Assembly (NCBI RefSeq): GCF_014205295.1
Contig: NZ_JACHNF010000001.1
Span: 3,100,001-3,164,000 of the forward strand
Reading direction: 5' to 3'
DNA from: Kribbella solani
Lineage (GTDB): Bacteria; Actinomycetota; Actinomycetes; Propionibacteriales; Kribbellaceae
Length of the DNA stretch: 64,000 bases
The translations under genes were made by a program, and so were the position numbers. Positions within the stretch are counted from its first letter, which is position 1; every line of letters begins with the position of its first letter. Positions 57,916 to 64,000 of this stretch are shown here, piece after piece. The notes under the pieces are model-generated. The model ran no database searches. It was given only the letters and a program-made list of their open reading frames with translations, and had not been told where the DNA came from.

Positions 57916-59373
57916 TTAGAGGGTCAGTTGGGTTGGCGTGTTTGGTGGGCCTGACTCCAGCAGGTGCCGGAGCAGGGCAGGGAGGTTGCGGGGGGCGAAG
58001 CGGCCCGGATCGGCTTCCAGCTCGGTGCGGGTCCACCACCGTAGGGCGTGGACGTTCTCGGCGCGGAGCTCGTCGGGACTGAGGGTGCCGGCTGGGTCGA
58101 AAGCCGTGGTGCGGATGAGGAAATAGTCATTGAGGACGCCGTCGTAGCCGGTGGCGTGGCCTTCGGCGACGACCTCTTGGTGCCAGAGGTGCGGCGGATC
58201 GGGAAAGCCTTCCAGACCGACTTCCTCGATCAGCTCGCGGCGGAGGCCTTCGACCACGGTCTCGCCGGGCTCCAGACCGCCGCCTGGGGTGGCCCAGAGC
58301 GGTCCGTCGGGGAACTCGAAGCGAACCAGCAGAATGCGGTCGTCGGGGTCGAGAATCACTCCACGTGCAGCCGGGCGGAGGCTGGGTAGGCGTAGTTCCA
58401 GTTCGCGGTGTTGTTCTACTGGGTGGAAGCCGAAGTGGGTGTTTACCTTGCGCATTGGGGCGTTGGTAAGGGCGGTCCAGGTGTGGAGGAAGCGTTGGGT
58501 TGTGCGGTGGTGGGCCAGTTGGTCCAGGTTTGCCAGTTTTAGGTGGGTGCCTAGGTTATGGCCGCGGTGCTCGCGTAGTACCAGCGTGTCGTCCTGCTGG
58601 GCATGTTCCGCGTCGGCTCGGGGCAGGTACATCAGGGTGTACCCGGCCGGCTGACCCGCGACGGTGTGGGCCATGGTCACCAGAGCCAGGTAGTTCCGGT
58701 TCAGGCGTACCTCGTTGGCCTCCAGTTTTTCCAGAGTCCACGGGACGACCTCGCGCGTCATGCCGCCGGTCGGTACGTCCTGATCCATCGCGGTGTGCAG
58801 ATCCGCGTACGCCTGCAGATGCTCCGGCGGGCACACCCCCGCCCAGGACGTCAACCGGTACCCGTCGAGCCGCCCGGCGGACTCCCGCAGTTCCTCGAGC
58901 CGCACCTCGTCGAACGGGAGCGGCACGACCAGCTGCTCCTCGACGTGTTCGGTGACGAAGCCGAGCCGCTCCGCGAAGATCGCGCCAGGCCACGGCTCCG
59001 CCGGCACGCCCAGCTCGGTTTGCACGATCGTTCGGCCGAGTTGCGCGGTCCGGGTCGCCGCCCACTGCCACAGCGCCGTGCCGATCCCCCGCCGCCGGTG
59101 CTCCGGGGGTACGTCGATCTCGACCTCGACGGTGTCCAGATTGTCGGTCAGCCGGTACTCGAACAGCATCGCGCCGAGGACCCGGTCGTTCTCGAACGCG
59201 CCGACCGCGATCCGCGCCTTCACCGGGCTGGGGTTGCGCATCGAGTACCCGAGCGCTTCCCGGCCGATCACCAGCGCCGCGCTCCGGCCGGCGACCGCGC
59301 CGGCCCGGAAGGCGTCGTACCACTCGTCGAACAGGGCCAGGTCGGCCGGGTCGATCTCGCGAAGACTGATCAC
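57916..59373 (-). CDS. Tandem GNAT acetyltransferase fused to a Nudix hydrolase
   Basis: A three-domain protein of 485 residues. GNAT 1 has PEHRRRGIGTAL near residue 90, GNAT 2 has REHRGHNLGTHL near 267. A full Nudix box (GX5EX7REUXEEXGU, at about 364-386, containing RRELIEEVGL) follows in the last third. Nudix enzymes cleave nucleoside-diphosphate-linked compounds; GNAT domains transfer acyl groups. Together they could act on one metabolite or resistance substrate. The frame opens at TTG 59394, but GTG 59373 begins the GNAT strand (VISLREIDP) and is preferred. Confidence 0.88.
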   Translation of the reverse strand: MISLREIDPADLALFDEWYDAFRAGAVAGRSAALVIGREALGYSMRNPSPVKARIAVGAFENDRVLGAMLFEYRLTDNLDTVEVEIDVPPEHRRRGIGTALWQWAATRTAQLGRTIVQTELGVPAEPWPGAIFAERLGFVTEHVEEQLVVPLPFDEVRLEELRESAGRLDGYRLTSWAGVCPPEHLQAYADLHTAMDQDVPTGGMTREVVPWTLEKLEANEVRLNRNYLALVTMAHTVAGQPAGYTLMYLPRADAEHAQQDDTLVLREHRGHNLGTHLKLANLDQLAHHRTTQRFLHTWTALTNAPMRKVNTHFGFHPVEQHRELELRLPSLRPAARGVILDPDDRILLVRFEFPDGPLWATPGGGLEPGETVVEGLRRELIEEVGLEGFPDPPHLWHQEVVAEGHATGYDGVLNDYFLIRTTAFDPAGTLSPDELRAENVHALRWWTRTELEADPGRFAPRNLPALLRHLLESGPPNTPTQLTL

Positions 59374-59415
59374 CCGGCCGACCCAACCAAACAATCGGGT
59401 CAGGACGCCAGTTCT

Positions 59416-61275
59416 TTACACCGGCGCAATCTTGCCCTGATACATGCCCATGATCACGAAGTTGTCCGCGTACGGCGCGTTCTTCAGGATCGGGTCGTCG
59501 TCGGCCGGGAACTTGGCCACCCGCTTGCCCTCGAGCGCCGGGTTGTTCCCGTAACGCTCCCAGAGCGGGATGATCGGCAGCAGTTCGTTGAACGCGTGCG
59601 CCGCGGCGGTGACGTTCTTCTTCTGCTCGTCCAGGTTCAGGCCCTGGGCCGACTTCTCCACCACTGCCTGCAGGTCGATCGGACCGGCCGAGGTGGTCTG
59701 CTTGAGCGGGAAGTTCATCCCCTTGCCACCGGAGTTCGCGGCGATCACGTAGTTGAACGTGTACAGGTCCTGGACGTACGAGAAGTACGGGTGCGGGTGG
59801 TTCGACGCGCCCCAGCTCTGGATCGCGAAGTCGAACTTGCCGGCCAGCACGTCCGGGGTCAGCTGGGTGAAGGTGATCCCCCGCTTGGTGATGTTGAAGC
59901 CGAACTTGTTCAGCTGGTCGGCCGCGTTGGTGGCAGCCGGGTTCCAGTCCGCGAACTCGGTCGGGAACTTGATGTCGTACGCCGCCGGCTTGCCGTTCGG
60001 CAGCATCCACTTGCCGCCGCTCTGCTTCCACCCGGCCGCCTGCAGCAGCTGAGTTGCCTTCGCCTCGTCCTTCTCGTACGCCTGCAGCTTCTTCTGGTCG
60101 GCGTCCGAGACCCAGTCCGGTACGGAGATGTCGGAGAAACCGGCCATGAACTTGCACGGCTTGCCGGAGTCGCCGAGCGCGACGGTGCCGTTCTCGGCCC
60201 GGTCCAGCACGTACGCGATCGCCTGCCGCACGCGGACATCGGAAAGCTCCGGGTGCGCGGTGTAGTTGAACACCAGCGCCGGACCGGAGTACACCGGCGG
60301 ACGCAGAATCCGGAAGCCGCTGCCGAGCAGGGTCTTCTCGGTCGCCACCGCGAAACCGTGGGTGGCGTAGTCGACGTCCTTGTTCAGCACGACCGGCGTG
60401 ACGTCGGAGGTCTCACCGTTGTACAGCACGACCTTGGTGAAGCTGATCTTGTCGGCGAACAGGCCCTTGTCGTTCTTGACCAGGGTCATCTGCGAGTTGG
60501 TCATGCTCTTCGGGTCGTAGTTGAACGGCCCCGACACGACCGGGTTCTCCGGACGGAACTTCTGGAAGTCGCCGTTCAGCTTCTTGCCCTCGTCGCTGTC
60601 CAGGCTGGTCTTGGCCTTCCGCATCGTCTCGGCCTTGGTCGCCCACTCACCGTAGACCGAGTCCGGCAGGATGCCGGCGCGGAGGATGTAGCGCTCCAGT
60701 ACGGTCGACGGCGTGCCGATCGTGAACAGTACGGTGGTGTCGTCCTTGGCGCTGACGTCGGACAGGAACGTCCACGCCTGCTGGCGCATCAGCCAGTGCA
60801 GGTTGAACGTCGACACGACGTCCTTGGCGGTCACCGGCTTGCCGTCACTCCAGGTCAGCCCGGAGCGCAGTTTCAGGGTGTAGGTCTTGTTCGCCTCGTC
60901 CAGGGTCCCGGACTCGGCCATCATCCATTCCCATTTCTTGTCGGCCCAGTAGTACAGGCCGGCGCTCGGGTAGACGAGGTCGAAGTACGGGCTGGTGCTG
61001 GCCTGGATTCCGTCGGTGACACCGGCGGCCAGGTTGAAGTGGCCCTTGGGCGGCAGCTGGTACGGGTACGCGCCGTGGAACTCCTTGTCGCCGCCCTTGC
61101 TGTCACCCCCGCTGGCGTTCGGCTTGCTCGGCGAGCACGCCGCGGTCCCGATGCCGGCCGCGCCGACACCGGCGATACCGAACAGCTGGAGCACGTGCCG
61201 GCGGGAGACCGCGTTCGTCCGGGCGCTGGCGCCCGTCTCGTTGGGGCCGGAATCGTTGGTGCCGGTGGGACTCAT
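59416..61275 (-). CDS. Peptide/opine-type ABC transporter substrate-binding lipoprotein
   Basis: A 619-residue family-5 solute-binding protein. The N-terminus is a twin-arginine signal (SRRHVLQLFGIAGVGAAG) ending in a lipobox-like GTAAC. The mature protein has typical family-5 segments (LKLRSGLTWSDGKPVTAKDV; FNYTAHPELSDVRVRQAIAYVLDR). It is the last gene of a transporter unit with two ATPases and at least one permease, all on the minus strand. Family-5 proteins bind peptides, nickel, opines or oligosaccharides; the ligand is open here. Confidence 0.93.
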   Translation of the reverse strand: MSPTGTNDSGPNETGASARTNAVSRRHVLQLFGIAGVGAAGIGTAACSPSKPNASGGDSKGGDKEFHGAYPYQLPPKGHFNLAAGVTDGIQASTSPYFDLVYPSAGLYYWADKKWEWMMAESGTLDEANKTYTLKLRSGLTWSDGKPVTAKDVVSTFNLHWLMRQQAWTFLSDVSAKDDTTVLFTIGTPSTVLERYILRAGILPDSVYGEWATKAETMRKAKTSLDSDEGKKLNGDFQKFRPENPVVSGPFNYDPKSMTNSQMTLVKNDKGLFADKISFTKVVLYNGETSDVTPVVLNKDVDYATHGFAVATEKTLLGSGFRILRPPVYSGPALVFNYTAHPELSDVRVRQAIAYVLDRAENGTVALGDSGKPCKFMAGFSDISVPDWVSDADQKKLQAYEKDEAKATQLLQAAGWKQSGGKWMLPNGKPAAYDIKFPTEFADWNPAATNAADQLNKFGFNITKRGITFTQLTPDVLAGKFDFAIQSWGASNHPHPYFSYVQDLYTFNYVIAANSGGKGMNFPLKQTTSAGPIDLQAVVEKSAQGLNLDEQKKNVTAAAHAFNELLPIIPLWERYGNNPALEGKRVAKFPADDDPILKNAPYADNFVIMGMYQGKIAPV

Positions 61276-61335
61276 CCTTCGTCCTTTCTGAGCTGACCAC
61301 ACGCCCATGTGCGGGTCAGGTACTGCTGGTGGGAT

Positions 61336-61542
61336 TCAGTTACCGCCCTCGCGCTTGTCCCGCCGCCGGGTGTAGAGCACACCGGCGACGACCACCAGGC
61401 CCAGTAGCAGGCCCAAACACAAGGTGAACAGGGTGACGACGAACTCCGGGGTGCCCGGCGTCAGGGTGAGCAGCAGGACTCCGCTGGCCAGCACAAGGAA
61501 CGCTGCCCAGCCGAGCGCCGCCCGGCCGATCTGGGGGCCCAT
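61336..61542 (-). CDS. Small two-helix membrane protein in the ABC operon
   Basis: A 68-residue protein with two membrane helices (AALGWAAFLVLASGVLLLTL and FTLCLGLLLGLVVVAGVLYT) joined by TPGTPEF, and a basic end RRRDKREGGN. ATG 61542 overlaps the stop codon of the second ATPase gene (ATGA) and the gene precedes the solute-binding protein gene. Its position suggests an accessory subunit of the transporter. I know no family name. Confidence 0.7.
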   Translation of the reverse strand: MGPQIGRAALGWAAFLVLASGVLLLTLTPGTPEFVVTLFTLCLGLLLGLVVVAGVLYTRRRDKREGGN

Positions 61543-62603
61543 CAGGCCCCCGGTCCGCCCGATCGCGCTTTGGGAGCGCCGTGCACCTCGGGTACGCCGT
61601 CGCGCGCGACCACGTGACACGCAGCGGACTGCCCGGACCGGATCTCGACCAGTTGCGGGACCTTCCCGTCGCACAGCCCGTCCTCGAACTGCGGGCAGCG
61701 CGGGTGGAACGAGCAGCCGGCCGGCAGGTTCGCCAGGCTCGGGATCTCCAGGCTGCGCAGGGATTCGCGGCCCTTGGTCTTGGTCAGGTCCGGGTCCGGC
61801 TCGGGGATCGCGTCGATCAGCGCCCGGGTGTACGGATGGGTCGGCGCGTTGATGATCTTCGGAGTCGGACCGAACTCGACGATCCGGCCCAGGTACATCA
61901 CCGCGGTCTTGCCCCGCCAGCCGAAGTACTTGGCGATCGCCAGGTCGTGGGTGATGAACAGGAAACCGACGCCGAGATCGTCGCGGAGCCGGCCGAGCAT
62001 CGCCAGTACGCTGATCCGGATCGACACGTCCAGCATCGACGTCGACTCGTCCGCGATGATCAGCTTCGGGTCGAGCGTCAGCGCCCGCGCCACCGCGACC
62101 CGCTGCCGCTGCCCGCCGGACAACTGGTGCGGGAACTTCGGCAGGTAGTTCGCGGCCGGCGTCAGGTCGACCTTGGTGAGCAACTCGACCGCCTTCTCGG
62201 CGGCTTCCTTCTTGCTCTTCACGACACCGTGCTTGAGCAGCGGCGCGGTGATCGTCTGCTGGATCGTCCGGGTCGGGTTCAGCGACGCGTACGGGTCCTG
62301 ATGCACGTACTGCACGCTGCGCCGGAAGGTACCGAACTCGGCCCGCTTCATCGACCAGATGTCCGTGCCGCCGAACGAAACCTGCCCGCTGCTCGGCCGG
62401 GCCAGACCGGCCGCCATCCGGGCCGCGGTGGTCTTGCCCGAACCGCTCTCGCCGACCAGGCACAGCACCTCGCCGGGGTTGATCGACAGCTCGATGTCGT
62501 CCACCGCGCGGATCGGGCCGGCGGCGGTGTCGAACACCTGGCTGACCCCACCGAGGGTGATCAGCGGCGCCGCTTCCCGCGGGGACTTCTCCAGTGCGCT
62601 CAC
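61542..62603 (-). CDS. Peptide-type ABC transporter ATP-binding protein (DppF type)
   Basis: A 353-residue ATPase. Walker A GESGSGKTT, the DppF-like QYVHQDPYASLNPTRTI segment, signature LSGGQRQRVAVARAL and Walker B IIADESTSMLD are intact. The C-terminal oligopeptide-transporter extension contains CSFHPRCPQ with its Cys pattern. GTG 62603 overlaps the DppD-type stop. Note ES instead of the usual EP after Walker B. Confidence 0.92.
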   Translation of the reverse strand: MSALEKSPREAAPLITLGGVSQVFDTAAGPIRAVDDIELSINPGEVLCLVGESGSGKTTAARMAAGLARPSSGQVSFGGTDIWSMKRAEFGTFRRSVQYVHQDPYASLNPTRTIQQTITAPLLKHGVVKSKKEAAEKAVELLTKVDLTPAANYLPKFPHQLSGGQRQRVAVARALTLDPKLIIADESTSMLDVSIRISVLAMLGRLRDDLGVGFLFITHDLAIAKYFGWRGKTAVMYLGRIVEFGPTPKIINAPTHPYTRALIDAIPEPDPDLTKTKGRESLRSLEIPSLANLPAGCSFHPRCPQFEDGLCDGKVPQLVEIRSGQSAACHVVARDGVPEVHGAPKARSGGPGA

Positions 62604-63688
62604 GATGCCGTCCCCAGGTTCTCGTTCGGTACCTCGCGTTCGAGGTGTACGTCCTTCGCGTGGATACAGGCCGCCTCGTGCGCGTCCCCCGGCTCGTCGG
62701 TGATCGGGACCAGCCGCGGATCGGTGGCGTTGCATTCCTCCGTCGCGTACTTACATCGCGGCGCGAAGGTACAGCCGGGTGGCAGCGCGGCCAGGCTGGG
62801 CGGTCCGCCGGGGATCGACTCCATGTCGGGCAGATCGCCGACGATCGGCGGCACCGCCTTGATCAGGCCGAGGGTGTACGGGTGCCGCGGCCGGTAGAAC
62901 ATGTCCCGTACGCCGCCGGTCTCGATGATGCGGCCGGCGTACATGGTGGCGACCCGGTCCGCGAGTTCGGCGGCCAGGGACAGGTCGTGCGAGATGAAGA
63001 TCATCGAGAAGCCGAGCCGGTCGCGGACCTCGTGCAGTACGTCGACGACCGACCGCTGGGTGAGGATGTCGAGCGCGGTGGTCGGCTCGTCCAGGATCAG
63101 GACCTCGGGCTCGAGCAGCAGGCTCATCGCGATCAGTACGCGCTGCCGCATGCCGCCGGACAGCTCGTGCGGGTAGCTGTCCATCACCCGGGACGGCTCC
63201 AGGCGTACCAGCCGGAGCAGTTCGCCGGCCCGGTCCTCGATCTCCTGCTTGGTCGCCTTGGTGTGCGCGCGCATCGTGTCGTGCATGTGCGCGCGGATCT
63301 TCAGTACCGGGTTGAAAGCGTTCATCGCGCCCTGGAAGACCATCGCGGCGTCCCGCCAGCGGAACTTGCGCAGGTCCCGGCCGTCCAGGCCGAGGACGTC
63401 GATCTCGGTGCCGTCGCCGCGGTTGAAGGTCACCTTGCCGCTGGCGTGCCCGAGCCGCGGCAGCAACCGCAGCAGCCCGAGCCCGAACGTGGTCTTGCCG
63501 CAACCGCTCTCGCCGACCAGCGCCAGGCTCTCGCCCGGGTACAGGTCGAGGTCGACGCCGCGGACCGCCTCCACCGTCGCGCCGGCACCGGTCCGGTACT
63601 CGACCTTGAAGTCACGCACCGACAGCAGCGGTTTGCCTTCGCCACCACGCTTCGCGCGGGTACTCGCCGAGGTACTCGTCATCGCCAT
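62600..63688 (-). CDS. Peptide-type ABC transporter ATP-binding protein (DppD type)
   Basis: A 362-residue ATPase. Walker A GESGCGKTT, FQGAMNAFNPVLKI, signature LSGGMRQRVLIAMSL and Walker B VLILDEPTTALD are intact. The extension with CTFAPRCKYATEEC is typical of DppD/OppD. ATG 63688 overlaps the permease stop (TGATG); GTG 63691 and ATG 63682 are alternatives. Confidence 0.92.
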   Translation of the reverse strand: MAMTSTSASTRAKRGGEGKPLLSVRDFKVEYRTGAGATVEAVRGVDLDLYPGESLALVGESGCGKTTFGLGLLRLLPRLGHASGKVTFNRGDGTEIDVLGLDGRDLRKFRWRDAAMVFQGAMNAFNPVLKIRAHMHDTMRAHTKATKQEIEDRAGELLRLVRLEPSRVMDSYPHELSGGMRQRVLIAMSLLLEPEVLILDEPTTALDILTQRSVVDVLHEVRDRLGFSMIFISHDLSLAAELADRVATMYAGRIIETGGVRDMFYRPRHPYTLGLIKAVPPIVGDLPDMESIPGGPPSLAALPPGCTFAPRCKYATEECNATDPRLVPITDEPGDAHEAACIHAKDVHLEREVPNENLGTAS

Positions 63689-64000
63689 CACCGGTCCCGG
63701 AGCCGCGGGTTGAGGATCTCTTCGAGGGATCTCGTCATCATCACCAGTCCGAGCAGCAGCAGGATGATCGCGACCACCGGGCTCAGAATCCAGGCCAGGC
63801 TCGCGTCGTTGAAGATCGCGCCGGCGATCCAGGCGCGGTTCAGCATGATGCCCCAGTTCGAACCGGTCAGCGGGGCGAGGCCGAGCAGGTACAGACCGAC
63901 CAGCTGATAGATCGCGCTGGTCACGCCGATCATGAAGTTCATCAGGATGAAGCTGGCCATGTTCGGCAGGATCTCGACGAACACCACCCGGATCGTGCCC
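63688..64000 (-). CDS. Peptide-type ABC transporter permease (DppC type), 3' part only
   Basis: The C-terminal 103 residues of a permease whose 5' part lies beyond the right edge. Membrane segments FILMNFMIGVTSAIYQLVGL and LSPVVAIILLLLGLVMMT are visible, together with the periplasmic APLTGSNWGIMLNRAWIAGA region and the usual end LEEILNPRLRDR of DppC/OppC proteins. The frame is open to the last base, so the true start is outside. Confidence 0.9.
   Translation of the reverse strand, partial: GTIRVVFVEILPNMASFILMNFMIGVTSAIYQLVGLYLLGLAPLTGSNWGIMLNRAWIAGAIFNDASLAWILSPVVAIILLLLGLVMMTRSLEEILNPRLRDR

Overview
The window is GC-rich DNA from a high-GC Gram-positive actinomycete. The strongest markers are a mycothiol-dependent formaldehyde dehydrogenase, an HTH-MurA fusion, a SAV_915-type protein, many GTG starts and a number of apparently leaderless promoters. 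The gene mix would fit Kribbella or another member of the Propionibacteriales, but that genus call is an inference. I see no rRNA, tRNA, CRISPR array, prophage or complete insertion sequence.

Layout. 1-6 kb: TetR gene, C-rich minisatellite, TetR-type operator in front of an alpha/beta hydrolase with an apparent poly-G frameshift, an XRE-MurA fusion with its own palindrome, a 170-bp snapback element, a protein with four Phd-like modules, and a YciI protein. 6-19 kb: ppdK, a MoxR-type AAA plus VWA pair, a Clp_N/HTH regulator whose promoter sits inside twin palindromes, mug, a 1,135-aa helical-repeat-like protein and a CASTOR/POLLUX channel. 19-30 kb: tatA, a LigD-type polymerase and a nine-gene minus-strand run (regulator, solute-binding protein, two permeases, ATPase, two AXE1-type esterases, a SelA-like PLP enzyme, then the polymerase gene). 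Most of this run looks like one uptake-and-processing unit for an acylated carbohydrate or related compound.

30-56 kb carries an actinobacterial housekeeping backbone (dusB, glyS, znuACB-zur, uppS, recO) interrupted by accessory blocks: a TetR/flavin monooxygenase pair, an orphan EboE-like protein, a His-rich YibE/F protein facing a Zur box, a MerR/aldo-keto reductase unit, an ECF sigma factor next to mscR, an ABC exporter with a two-component system, a coiled-coil/small-protein pair, and a secreted protein pair lying between uppS and recO. 56-64 kb: SDR and aldo-keto reductase pair, a GNAT-GNAT-Nudix fusion, and most of a peptide-type ABC transporter that runs off the right edge.

The least ordinary features outside genes are: three intergenic copies (about 1.0, 29.8 and 54.7 kb) of an element whose GGTTAACC-type ends are exactly 70 bp apart, outer edge to outer edge; the 170-bp snapback element; perfect ATTGTCRACAAT palindromes recurring inside genes between 20.3 and 26.5 kb; and several regulator genes whose own promoters are built into palindromes.
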